Part shown: piece after piece, positions 43,254 through 54,835 of the stretch
How positions within the stretch are numbered: position 1 is the first letter of the stretch
How the letters are laid out: each line of letters begins with the position of its first letter
Source of the DNA: Paraphysomonas bandaiensis
Taxonomy: Eukaryota > Chrysophyceae
Length of the DNA stretch: 64,000 nucleotides
Direction: 5' to 3'
Assembly (NCBI GenBank): GCA_965644295.1
Contig: CBFFRP010000202.1
Location: 62,001-126,000 of the forward strand
Notes under the pieces: generated by a model
The model's database searches: none
The model's input: the letters and a program-made list of their open reading frames with translations, nothing else
Told to the model about the DNA's origin: nothing
Position numbers and translations under genes: made by a program

Positions 43254-43920
43254 TGGAACAATGGAATAGTAATGTAATATAGTATAGATTGCAAAAGAGT
43301 GGTAGCTAACTGTGTATATATGTGCAAGTATATATATATATGCAGTCGTCTATATGCATCAGAGCATATATGTATGTATATATATGTATGCATCTAGATA
43401 TAGACATAAACACACGTATATACAGTGAGGAGGCTACTGCTGTATATTTACGTCACAAAAAAAACAATTTGTGAAAAAAAATATGTATTTAGCATCCATA
43501 TCTTTAGTGGTCAAAAACTGAAAATACAACTTATCTTCCTCTACACAACTACAAGATACGTATTCCAAATATGATATAATGGTATCTTCAAAGGTCATCA
43601 CTGAATATAATACTATAAATATAAGGGTACTATCTGCTACTCGTGATGATACAATTAATCGTTTTACTCTCAGACTCTCCCATGTATGTATGTATGTATA
43701 TATATGTATGTGTATGTATGTGTATGTATGTATAGGCAGATCTCTTAAGGACAATATATAGATAGATAGATTGATATTACGGGCCATTGAATGCCTATTG
43801 GATTATTCTTATCATGTCTATAGTATTGTAATTACTCAATTTCATGTACTGAATATACCATTGACTCAATAACTAAGTAACTGTATAGATATCTAGATAT
43901 ATACATACATATCGCTAAAT
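43254..43920. promoter_or_regulatory. Divergent intergenic region, TATG-rich
   Basis: Between the V-ATPase accessory gene (-) and the beta-trefoil-like gene (+). Microsatellite TATG/TATA runs lie at 43310-43400 and 43685-43735. Open frames here follow the repeats. Confidence 0.4.
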
Positions 43921-46900
43921 ATGTATAGAAACAACGATCACGACAGTCAAAACATGCCTATGAACAGTCATAGATCGGTATAATATATCTATTAATGATT
44001 TTATTAATAGTTTCTAATATATGTATGTATATGTATGTATATGTAGGATGTATCCGCACTCAGTCAACACTTTAATGAAGAAGACAATGAAGAATATTCT
44101 CTTATGACAGATGATGCTTCATTGAATTCAACTATGCCTGATTTTCAAAGTGTTCATAATACATATACACGGGGGTTATTGAAAGGACGGCATCCTCGTT
44201 CATTCCCTCGTCAGTCAGAACTCTGGCATCACTAGTTGAGTTGCACGCTATAAACTTATTATGTGGCTCAAATGTATTATACAGCAAGTCGTCATCTAAA
44301 CGATTAGAGCGTGTTACCAAGGGGCATAAATTGTGGAGTGTTATTGCCGAATCAGAAGAAGATGTTCATGCCACCGCGTCGAAAATGAATACTGAACTCA
44401 ACCAACAGAAGCGAAATACATCATCGAAGTATTCCGAAGTGGGCTCCAGTTACATTCCAAAGGAGCCATTGCATGGCCTTCATGTTGATTTGAAGGTTTG
44501 AGTTTACTACTATGCAGCTGTCTCCATTTCAGATGCTTCTCACTATATAGGGGTCATTTCGCATGCATTATGGAATGAATATAGTCTTAATGAACTCGCT
44601 GGATGAAGTACTCTGTGTAAATCAACACCACGAAGTGATGTGTAAAACTGAGGACCAGCTTGAATACGGCGACGAAATATGCTTTAAATTAATCGATTTA
44701 ACAGAGCCCACAAACCCAGGTGACAATACTGTATTGGATTCGCTATTGCGTACCTCTGACCAATACATATAGGTCCTATAGCATATGGTAAGCCTGTGTG
44801 GCTGCAGGCTTTGAGGTCTGAGGGCGATAATAGCATATATTATGGTTTTGTTGTGGGCGCTAAGGTGATGATTCATCTACTATATTTAATTGCATATACT
44901 GATGTGTATTCAGCTCTTTGGACCACCGGAAATGAAATCGGAAAAGTTTTTTGAGGTATGGAGAGAAAATGATGAATGCAAAAGAGATGTCACATTGATG
45001 TAGTATACTAAACGGAAGTCTGCGAAGCCTAGTGAGAGTGAGAAGAAATCGCCACAAACTAGTAACGTTACACCATATGGCTCTCCAGTGTCTGAAAAAG
45101 GTGACACGAGTCCGGAAGATTCGAACGGAATGATGGAATCCACTATGTTAACGGAAGGTACATATGTATTTTGGTGAGATATTACACCATCACATTGATC
45201 GCAGTTCCACCTTCAACTGGGGAAGCTATGGGTAGTAATGAGACACGTACTTCGGAAGCAAGCGGAGCTGATAACTTACCTAGTAAATATTCGCGTAAGA
45301 AGAACACAGACAAGGCGGAGTTAAAGAAAAAGAAGAGTGGAAAGTCGACAGAGCAGGCTGAAATATGTGGCGCATTAGGTACTTTACAGGCTTTTAGTGG
45401 TAGTAAAGATGAAAAGTCTTACGGCATGCATCAACATCAACTCCATCAACAGCAACAAATGCAGGTCGAACACTGCATATACATTGGATATAAAGTATAA
45501 ATTCGTGTTGTAGGGGGATGATCAAACTAGATTTAAAAGCAGACAAGCTTCGTGAGTAGCGTTTTTTGTTTGTGTGTAATATGTAATGTATTTCTGCAAC
45601 AGACATCTTGCCATGTGGACAGTTCAGTCGGCGTTAAAGAGTGGTGCACCAGGTGAGACTATGTGAAATGTTATCTTCATACTGTGGAGTAATAAGCGAT
45701 CTGACAACAGAAAAGTTTGTTACAAGCTGCACACCTATATACCTTGAGCAGGATCTTTATTGTCTGGCCACATCACACGGCAATACGTAAGAAATGCAAC
45801 TTCAATCTTTTGCAGAATTACCTAAATGTGACCCATTGCAATACAGCTATAATCCCTGGCCACGTACTGTTGAGGTAGACATAGTATCAGCTGGAATAAG
45901 TCGGAAGCAAATGATAAAACAACAACAAGCTTTAGCGTCAAAAAAGAACACTCTCTTCGATACTCTAAATAGCTTTCAGAGTGCTTATTCTCCAGGGGGG
46001 CATGAAACTGATGCTTTTAATAATACATCGACTAGCACAGCAAGGTGAAATGCTACTATTCTACTCCGTGAGATAATAACTTGAATTAGTGCTGCTTCTG
46101 TGGATACTACAACACAGCCGGCCAAAGCCTTGACAACATTTACCCATAGTCTTCCACATGGCTGTCTGCGAAGAGTAGTTAAAAGGGTACATTTATCTAT
46201 TGTTATATTAATAATACGTAACCTGTATTCATAGGGTGCACCATATGAGCACTTGGTTGATAGGAGGTACGTTATGCACTAATTAAAATGGTGTGCTGAT
46301 AGATACATATTCAACAGATGCGTGTGGAAATTCTGCGTTGTTGATAACCCTAGGGATTTGAAGTTACTCTCTGTGAAGGAGCAACGAGCCCAGAAGCTCT
46401 TACGAAAGGTATTGTAACTGCATGAAAAATTTCAAGCGTAGTAAACATCTACTTCTACGTTAGGCCAGAGCTGGACTGAACAAATCTAAGCACAACAGAT
46501 TAGGTGGTCGGGTTCATGAGGGTAAGCATGTGGGGGTGCTTATTTGGTTGTATTTGGTTATTTACTGGCTTCATAGGATATGTATTACCTGACGGAGAAA
46601 CGCTTACTGGTGGTGAAAAGTTCCCTACAATGTTGAGGACAATTGTTTCTACAACAACTTTGCGAATGGAGACAGACGACATGATATCGAGGCGTCAGAA
46701 AGTTAGTTTTTAAAACTATTTGTCGGTGTCTTGTGGTTTACAGTGCCATTGTAGGAAGAAGATATTGCGTCACACATCAAGGATATGTTTAGGGGGTGCA
46801 ATGTGGATGAAATTGAGAAGTATGCCGATGGGACACTGTCCGTATCGTCCTCTGCCAAAATGAGAAGGAAAAAATCTGAGCGTGATATTAGTACTCCAGG

Positions 46901-47652
46901 GTCACCTGATCCTCGTGCACAGAAAGGGTACTACATACTAATTCATATTTTTCATTGGTTATATTTTCGGCTTAGAAGTGGGTTTGCTGCATCAACAAGA
47001 GGGCCTCGCAGAGCTGAAATAAACAGATTAAGATCGAAACCTGTGAGCCAAACCGTTTATATAATATAATTTTTGCCTTAATTGCGTTTCGTTTTAGGAA
47101 AAAGCAGTTGATGAATCTGCACCTCGGGATCTAAAAAATTTTTCTTTTGGAGGAGAGATGTTAAAAATTCATCAGTCATTTGCTGCTGTCAACGCTAAAG
47201 TCACGGTGTGTCAAATTTCCTATTGTCAGGCGGTGTGATGACGATGTATCTGTAAAACACAGGGTAGCTTGATGACGAGGAGCTACATGAACTCTTATGA
47301 AGGAGGAAAATATCAAACACAAAGTGTTTCTGATAAGTCTAATTCGGGATCACCTGTGGGATCCGAATCCACGTTTCCGTCACTCAGTAATAGCAGTATT
47401 TCAAATTCTAATCCATCATTGGGAAGACTATCACATAAAATGGAGTTATTGGCACAAGAAGATCAACGAGTTTTACTGGTATAGTATTTTACATAGGGCA
47501 ACGATGAAATTAACTATTTTATTACTTAGGCATTAAGGCACAGAGAGCAGATGAGCAAGCGTACGGATATTGGATCACTTTTTGATGACCTGGTAGGTGA
47601 AGATATATACTCTAAGAATAGCCAAAAGAAGCATCACTTTTCGTCGGGGTAA
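43921..47652 (+). CDS. Large multi-exon protein of unknown function with beta-trefoil-like segments
   Basis: At least 17 short exons with introns of about 40-90 nt. It starts at ATG 43921 (MYRNNDHDSQNM) and ends at TAA 47650. Consecutive exons give GSFRMHYGMNIVLMNSLDEV, EYGDEICFKLIDL, PIAYGKPVWLQALRSEGDNS, YYGFVVGAKLFGPPEMKSE, a Lys/Ser-rich linker and Gln/His repeat, then PIYLEQDLYCLATSHGN, YSYNPWPRTVEVDIVSAG, RRCVWKFCVVDNPRDLKLLS, and a polar tail ending in SLFDDLVGEDIYSKNSQKKH. The recurring pattern of short beta strands (G-x-x-V/I-x-L ... YGD/YG-x-x-V-x-L) suggests one or two beta-trefoil or MIR-like domains. I do not recognise the family. The intron near 44160-44232 is the least certain; several donors are possible. 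Confidence 0.6.
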
Positions 47653-48340
47653 ATGTGAATCGTAAAATCACAATACCACTTAGGATAGTTTGTTGTGGAC
47701 TTTGTGTGTAATGCGTCGTGTTCGTGACTTCGTGTGGATAATAATGAAATCATCTTATTAGAGCTCGGGTTTTTTAAATTTATGGTTAGCATAATTTCTA
47801 GCGAATAAAATATTCGATCACAATCAGAATGAATACCATTTCGATTCCGCTAGAATGATAAAAGTGACAAATTCATTTAAGTTAATTTTACGATATACAG
47901 TTAAATTTGGCATAGATATACGTTAAGTGCTGTTATATTGATTCTTAATGTCTATTTATACACAATGCTTCTACTTTTCTTAACACTGCTTTCGAAAAGA
48001 CAGTCGAAAAGATTGAATGTGGCAATGAAGCCGTACATACTCGGATCATATTAAAATATTTTGCTCGATGAGGATAGAGAAGATGATGACAGTAAGAGTC
48101 TAGTTCAGAATGACAATGCAACGCAACGTTAGATTGATGGTAGCAGACAGTGGAAGCGATCACGTCTTAACAGGGGGCGATAATAATATTTTTATGACCA
48201 ATAATAATTAACAACTATGTTGCAATATATTAATATATATTAGGCACTAAGAAGAAATGAGCTCGATCGGTAGTAGTAACGTAGTAATTAGTTAGTAGAG
48301 GTTACAACACAATGATGACTACCCAATAGCAATGGGGCAA
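47653..48340. other. Intergenic region with a hAT relic
   Basis: Apart from the relic at 47965-48165, only AT-rich sequence is seen. CAGGGGGCGATAATAATATT at 48174 could be a hAT terminus of the neighbouring transposase element, but the matching far end was not found. Confidence 0.4.
47965..48165 (+). pseudogene. hAT transposase fragment (degenerate)
   Basis: About 200 bp similar to 51240-51440 (CACAATGCTKCTA through GATTGATGGTAGCAGACAG), with stops and small indels. It is the N-terminal portion of the relic family only and lies immediately beside a full-length hAT ORF. Confidence 0.7.
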
Positions 48341-50041
48341 CTAGTACTGTAAGTGTTCCAACTCTTCGTCACTGTCGTCCTCATTCTCGTCCTGATCGGA
48401 CGGTCCATCATCGATGACCTGTTGCACTGTCTTTGCGGTCCACAAGTGCTTGTTGAAGCGAAGGAACAGAAATAGTTCGAGGCGTCGTGTGGTCATTCCT
48501 TGTCGCAAGTGTGTCGTGATAATCTTGGCTCTGCTGAACAAACGCTCCACAACGTTTGTTGTACAGTAAACGTGCTTGGTCGATCGATACTTGGTGTCAA
48601 GCTGTCGTCGTAACTTCTTGCTGGCTCTGTGACTTTCAAAAGCAGCAGCAGCGTTTCTTACATTTTCCACTTCGACTGCACTATCCAGTGAATCAGCTTC
48701 TTCTGCATTCATTCGAAATCTCGCAACCGCATCTCTCTCTTGACGAGTCAGAGATTCCTCGTATCCATTCTGAATCTTCACAATGGCCTTTTCGAAGGTA
48801 GGGTTTTGAACGATATCAGCATCTACGGAGAGGTGGGAAGCTGTGACAGGGAATTTTTCTATGAGCATATCAAACTGATGGCGAACCTCACTCATGTCCA
48901 ACTGCAGGTCACCTTCTTGTTGTAACAGCATAGACACGCAGTTAAATTCCTTCAATTCTTCCCGCAGCTGCAAAATTCGTGAATGCTCCGCTCTCGAAGG
49001 GATCAGCAGCAAAACTTTATCATCCAAGTTGCAGTCGGGCAGCTTCTCTTCAATCTCCACATAGCGATTGACCATAGCAAATAAAGAACCCCATTCTGTG
49101 CTGCTGAGAAGAGCCTCCTTGACCCCTCGTTTCCTCAGTTTACTGCTGTTCTTGAGTGTTCTCAAAGCTTTAGAAAGAGTTGATATTTTGTTGATGAGTC
49201 CTTGATAATGAGTGTCAATGAAAGTCATCACTGCTAGATTTAGCCTGTAAGAAGCGCAGCCAACCAGAGGAACGACTTTTCCAATCTTAAGCCCAATAAG
49301 TCTTGCCAATTTAGGGTTAGTTGCTGTGTTATCGCCTGATATAAATTCGATGGAGTCAAAGTTATGGCCAACCGAAGTAAGTTCATCAAGGATATAATCA
49401 CCCAGCGATTCCGCAGTGAGGTCGATATTTGCTTCGTCCTCGTCATCAAGTTCATCTTGAACGCAACAACATAATAATCTCCTCTGAATCTTATCAGTCC
49501 CATCAGTCCAAGAAGCGAAAATAGCAAAGTAATGCTCGTGATCACATGAATACCCATCAACAATCAGACCAAATGTTTTGGGTAAATCTGACTTTAAATA
49601 TGTTTCAACTTTCTTACCAATTGCATCCATATATTTTAATAAAGTTCTTTTAGAAATTAATTGTAATGTACTATAATTTCTAGTTAATGAGTTATGAATA
49701 AAATTAAATGAAAGATCATCCATAATGATCCATTCTAACCATCTATAAATATTACTAGCTTTAATTGATATTTTCCTTGAATAAAAATCAATGATTGTAT
49801 ATGCTTTTGTTGTTGTTGCTGCTGCTGCTGTTGTTGCTGTTGTTGTTGTCTCTCTATTAGAAGTATGAATAATAGATTCCCAGTTGCGATAAGTCTTCAC
49901 ATGATTAAGGAGGTTACTGTAGCCTGTTCCTTGACGTTGTATATATGATTTCAAACAATAATTACATAACCATTTATCAGAATCATCAATATGTTGAGTA
50001 TAAAATGATTGAATGATATGTTTTGTTGATACCATTCTCAC
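48341..50041 (-). mobile_element. hAT-superfamily transposase, intact 566-aa ORF
   Basis: One uninterrupted ORF. The N-terminus has a BED-like zinc finger start (WLCNYCLKSYIQ ... LLNHVK), although the final His is not in the usual place. Then comes a polymorphic Thr/Ala run (TTTATTAAAATTT) coded by GTT/GCT repeats. The RNase H-like core shows GLIVDGYSCDHEHYFAIFASW (first Asp region), FISGDNTATNPKLARLIG, and VGCASYRLNLAV, where the usual CxxH His appears as Tyr. The C-terminal hATC dimerisation block is CTTNVVERLFSRAKI ... TTRRLELFLFLRFNKHLW. An acidic tail (DQDENEDDSDEELEH) follows. The open frame suggests recent activity or domestication. Terminal inverted repeats were not convincingly located. 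Confidence 0.85.
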
Positions 50042-50070
50042 TCTCTCTCACTCTCACACACACACACACA

Positions 50071-50112
<42 letters not shown>

Positions 50113-51239
50113 GCATATATATGTATGCTATACACACTTGTTGGTTAAGACTAAGAGATACGTCTTGGCATCTTTTGTATATTTTTGTTCAAAAATGCCT
50201 CTAATATTGAGATAATAATTATATGTAGACCAGACGTAGATGTATGTAGGTAATATAGAGTATATTTGCTTCAATTTATTTCCGAAAAATATGATGCTGA
50301 CTGCCAATACTTACGAAGTAAGAGAGATATGGCTGGGATTTTGCTATTGAGAAGAAGAGAATGATAAAAAACCAGATTTACATGTATGTAAAACTAAAAG
50401 CAGGATTTTCGAGAGTTATTTTCTAGAATCCCCTGGTTTTTCACTCAAATATGTCACAAAACTGCACATTTTCAAGATAATAATCGGCATATTGTCTACA
50501 GAATCCAGAGACAGCTTCACATACAGGATACGATGCGATACTTCTAGTAGTAAAGAGGAACGCAGGCTGATATGATCATAACCTCACTGGGAATACATGA
50601 GCTCATAGTTCTTTCATGCTACATGCTGCTGATTGTTGATTTAGCTGGTGAAAGGTATGGTGAAGTGGCAATCATACAGGAGAGTTGGTCTATTACGCCA
50701 ATCGAAGGGATCGATCGTGTATGCTAGTCGTGGCAGTCTGTAAGCTTCTTCCTGTTAGTTCAAAGACAGAGATAGCAGAGTTGATTCCATGACCATGACT
50801 GTCATATAGCACCAGAGGACATTCAGGAAATATGATCGGATGATATTGTAGATATATTCAATTGAGTGGTTCGAAACAGAGCATATGAATATACTCATAC
50901 TGCAGAGCTGATCGTCAGAAAGACTCACATAAGAATAACTCCACTAGCTCCCAATCACCTGCTAAGAAGCAGAAGCATTGGGCACTTCAGATGTCTTCAC
51001 CGCCAATCTGAGTTCGTCCAAGCCATCTTAAACCGACCTTAAAATCGAAATAAATTCTGAAGTACGATACTGATACAGAATTTATTTTCTAAGACACACT
51101 AGCATGAGCAATATATATATATATATTGCAATATATTGCGAGGCCAAATTTTGCTAAAATAATAATCAATATATTGTATCAATCAAAACTAAATTATATT
51201 GTAATCCAATATATTGTTGACTGGCCCCGTTATACACAA
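50042..51239. other. Intergenic region with repeat debris
   Basis: Contains CA/CT and TA microsatellites (50040-50112), the single-arm foldback repeat (50187-50305), and ATTGCAATATATTG-type palindromic stretches (51105-51225) resembling the interiors of the hAT MITEs. No gene recognised. Confidence 0.5.
50187..50305 (+). mobile_element. Single-arm copy of a foldback/MITE repeat
   Basis: GTTCAAAAATGCCTCTAATA ... GCTTCAATTTATTTCCGAAA ... GATGCTGACTGCC. It matches the left arm of the inverted pair at 52876-53136 and the complement of 22675-22815. Similarity also continues about 25 bp upstream. Confidence 0.7.
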
Positions 51240-51725
51240 TGCTGCTATTTTTCTTAACGCTGCTTTCGATAAGACAGTCGTAAAGATTTAATGTGGCAAT
51301 GAAGCCGCACATATTCGGACGGAAAAGGTTCAAACTAAAATATTTTTGCTCGATGAAGAAGATGATGACAGTGAGAGTCTAGTTCAGAATGACGACGCAG
51401 CGCAACGTTTGATTGATGATAGCAGACAGCGGAAGCGAGCATGTCTTAACCAGCAAACTCGTTACCGCAGCATGAAGCACTTGCATGCCACAACCAATAA
51501 GGTTGAAAGGTTGTTCATTAGAGCTAAGATTGTTATGACGGATTTGTGCAAGAGTATGACTCCTCGGCATTTGGAGCTACTTATGTTTTACGCTATATAC
51601 GTACATAGGTCCGTAGTTTAGTGTTTAACGTCAAATTTATTGCAATAATCGAGATTGAGACAGCAAGTAATAATCGCAATTATTATTGGCTACAACCTGC
51701 GTCAATTAATTGATACGCAGCCCTG
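51240..51725 (+). pseudogene. hAT transposase C-terminal relic with 3' terminal repeat
   Basis: Best preserved of three relics. One frame reads ACLNQQTRYRSMKHLHATTN, then KVERLFIRAKIVMTDLCKSM, then TPRHLELLMFYA, clearly related to the hATC block of the full-length transposase (YRSTKHVYCTTNVVERLFSR). The 5' part has an in-frame stop. It ends GATACGCAGCCCTG, the complement of CAGGGCTGCGTATC. Confidence 0.78.
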
Positions 51726-51828
51726 ATATATTACATTCCAACACTTTTGTTGATTGTGAATCAACAGCAATGCCAAAAATATGGAACGCACACCCAATCA
51801 AATATCAAATTTCACTTTTACTACAATC

Positions 51829-52743
51829 CTAATTTGTAGGAATTGCTGATAACTCTATAAATTTGTGCACAACGTGACTATGCAGCACAGCTTCCGCGGC
51901 AACACATCTCTTACTCTTTATGAGGGCAAATGCCTCTTTTTCTGGAAGTCCTTCAGCTATAAGAAAGCACAGGGCAACAGTAACAGCTCTCCCACGACCT
52001 CCTTTGCAATGAACAAACACACGACTCTGCGGATTCTTCTTAATAAATTCTTGCATAAAGCGAACTGCTCTAATAGTATCAGTAATATCTGGTTCCCATA
52101 TGTCCATTGTCGGCAAATGCAATTGCACAATATCGCTTGCCGAATAGAGTTCTTTCGGTCCACTATACTCCCAGCACATATTCACAACGGAGCGAACGCC
52201 ACGTTCAAGTAAGACAGGAACGTCTGATGCCAATGGAATAGATCCCAGACTTACATTATCAGTAATTTCAGAGTAGAATGGCTGTAGATATGTAAGAATA
52301 CATCAATAGTATAACGATATAATAAAATCTACCTCTAGAGCACGTCGGCCTATCAAGGACATTATATGGATCCATATCATAATCGGTATTTCATATAGTA
52401 AACACTGTACAATTAACATAACTAGTGAAGGTTGACCTTTTGTAGGTTTAGTTAATATAAATACTAGAGGTGCATAGAGACCAAGAAACATCCATTGCCA
52501 TCCAATTATAGTCAATGGACTAAAGAGAAATAACAACCATATACCCCATATAAGTGCTGCATATATACCATTAATAATAGATGTATGTATCCCTTTAATA
52601 CATAAATATATGAATGGTATGACAGATATGTATATATACTCAGAAAAAAACAAGAGTAATAAACAAGTAACAGTTATAGAATAGTATATAGTAGAATAAG
52701 AATGAAAGACATGTGAGGATATACTTTGATTAGTATGAGACAT
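51829..52743 (-). CDS. Membrane-anchored PTPMT1-like dual-specificity phosphatase
   Basis: Two exons, 52333-52743 and 51829-52281, in phase; 287 aa. The first 130 residues hold about four hydrophobic helices (e.g. YYSITVTCLLLLFFSEYIYI, AALIWGIWLLFLFSPL). The splice gives RRALEPFYSEITDNVSLGSI, the standard entry to PTPMT1-type DSP domains. Catalytic parts: Asp197 (PTMDIWEPD, general acid loop) and Cys229/Arg235 in VHCKGGRGRAVTVAL, a proper HCx5R loop with the basic KGGRGR character seen in lipid-directed PTPMT1/PTEN-like enzymes. The substrate is probably phosphatidylglycerophosphate or a phosphoinositide, though protein phosphatase activity cannot be excluded. The multi-helix N-terminal anchor is absent from animal PTPMT1. 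Confidence 0.82.
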
Positions 52744-53334
52744 ATTGTATTATGTATGATTAAGTGGAATAAGAGTGAAGGAATGGGTAGGATTGCTGCC
52801 TGTGCTTACTATGCATGATATGGAGACCCATGTATGGATAGCATAAAGCATATCAGCATCGTTTGTATATTTTAGTTCCAAGATGCCTCTAATGTTGAGA
52901 CAATAATTATGTGTATTTCATCTGTATATGTATGTAATTATTATAGAAGATTTTTGCTTCAATTTATTCCCGAAAAATAAGATGCTAACTTATCGTCTCC
53001 ATATCATGCATCCTATCGGCAGTCAGCATCTTATTTTTCGGGAATAAATTGAAGCAAATATAGTCTATATTACATACATACAAGTACGGCTAGAATACAG
53101 ATAATTATTATCTCAATATTAGAGGCATCTTTGAACATGCCGATACACACATATGAACAGCATAAAAGTTAATCCTTTCTGTAAAATGTGGAAGGTACCG
53201 TACTCAAGCCCGCACCATAATGGTGTGGAACTATATAAGTGGTGATGATGAGTGACCAGTGGTATGTATGGTGTTGCTGGTGAGTAATAGATCCAGGGAG
53301 GTGGGTGTTGAAGGAGGAGCTCTCTCATCACAGC
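52744..53334. other. Intergenic region containing the foldback element
   Basis: Apart from the element at 52876-53136, no features. The open frame at 53119-53331 (-) overlaps it and has no homology that I can see. Confidence 0.45.
52876..53136. mobile_element. Foldback element: inverted pair of a 120-bp unit
   Basis: The left arm starts GTTCCAAGATGCCTCTAATG, and the right arm ends TATTAGAGGCATCTTTGAAC. Both arms contain GCTTCAATTTATTCCCGAAA followed by a GATGCTRACT turn, separated by about 30 bp (TATCGTCTCCATATCATGCA). The arms are long and well matched enough to form a cruciform or hairpin. Confidence 0.85.
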
Positions 53335-54207
53335 ATGGTATCATACATACAGAACATAATAACAGCGAGAACATATCATAGTAGCATGGAATCAACTACC
53401 ACGGAATCAACTACCACGGAATCAACTACCACGGAATCAACTACCACAGGGGGCATTAGAAAAGTCGGTGATGGGGAAACCAAAAATCGTAACTCCTCTG
53501 CGTTAGCTCAGTTTGCGAAGTACTTGGAGATGCGGTTCGACGGGAAGAAGAGGTATAAGGAACTCATAGACAGTGATATAAATGTAGAACTATTTCAATG
53601 TTTCGGTGGCTTTTTGATCGATCACGCCGTCCATGGAACAACGAAGAAGCCTTTGACCCTAGGTACTGCTTGGCAGTATTTGTCAGACACGAAGACTGCG
53701 CTGACGAAGCGATTTAAAAGAAATGAGTTATTAAGCAGCTCCAATGAGCTGTGGTACAAAGATGTGAGAGCGGCAGTATCAAAGCATATTATCAAGCGGT
53801 GTATCGCACAAGGAGTGCGTATATCAGAGAAAACAAGTCCAGTGGGGAAAGAACTAATGAAGCGCATAGGTGAATACATTATACATCGGGCATCTGATTT
53901 CTCCGGTAAGTGGACATACTTCACATATCTATGATTTACTGTATACCCTATGGTAGACAACGTCAACAAACAGAAAAAACTAAATCGAGTATTGACTAAA
54001 GGACTCGGCCTATTGTACGATGACGAGAAACGTTTTCTTGATGAGCCGAAACCCTGTATGGCAAGTCAGTCTACTTCGTACAGAGAATGGAAGAGTAATT
54101 TAAAATGCATAGCTGAAAAGGTTGAATTGCGTGTTATTGTTGATTTATTTGGTCAGGAAAATTACGACAAGTTTCACCCCAAAAAAAAGCCTCTAAGAAA
54201 TACATAA
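53335..54207 (+). CDS. Crypton-like ORF lacking the recombinase catalytic core, probably disabled
   Basis: Exon 1 from ATG 53335 to about 53905, a 56-nt intron, then exon 2 to the stop at 54207. After four perfect 15-bp ESTTT repeats, the N-terminal part (LAQFAKYLEMRFDGKKRYKE, GTAWQYLSDTKTALTKRF, WYKDVRAAVSKHIIKRCIAQ, ISEKTSPVGKELMKRIGEYI) matches the DNA-binding, core-binding half of Crypton tyrosine recombinases common in oomycetes and other stramenopiles. The catalytic R-HxxR-Y half is not present; exon 2 encodes an unrelated basic sequence. A run of eight A (about 54180-54188) shifts the frame; beyond it another frame stays open to a TAG near 54309 with a basic nuclear-signal-like stretch. 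It could be a truncated transposon or a domesticated DNA-binding protein. Confidence 0.6.
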
Positions 54208-54284
54208 ACAGTATATATGATGCAATGAGTGCACGAAGGGACAGTGATGGTAACATTATTCCAAGGACAAAGAAAAGGAAACTT

Positions 54285-54835
54285 CAGTCTGATGTTAGTA
54301 ATCTGTAGAATGCCAATATATGTATTCATTTATAACCACTCCATCAACTTTTTATAATGTACCCTTATAATTAATGATTCATTAGTAATTGGAATACATC
54401 GTATCATTATTTACAGAGCATACAACAGTATAATCAACCATTACAGCGTTCAGCATTTTATTATTCGACACAGTCTGATGTTAGTAATCTGTAGAATGCC
54501 TATATGTATTCATTTATAACCACTCCATCAACTTTTTATAATGTACCCTTATAATTAATGATTCATTAGTAATTGGAATACATCGTATCATTATTTACAG
54601 AGCATACAACAGTATAATCAACCATTACAGCGTGCAGCATTTTATTATTCGACACAGTCTGATGTTAGTAATCTGTAGAATGCCTATATGTATTCATTTA
54701 TAACCACTCCATCAACTTTTTATACTGTACCCTTATAATTAATGATTCATTAGTAATTGGAATACATCGTATCATTATTTACAGAGCATACAACAGTATA
54801 ATCAACCATCACAGCGTTCAGCATTTTATTATTCC
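54285..54835. repeat. Satellite A, about 185-bp unit, three copies
   Basis: CAGTCTGATGTTAGTAATCT begins at 54285, 54471 and 54655, so the periods are 186 and 184 bp. Copies are nearly identical. The first base block is the end of the Crypton-like frame (its alternative stop), so the array seems to have grown from the 3' end of that ORF. Confidence 0.92.
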
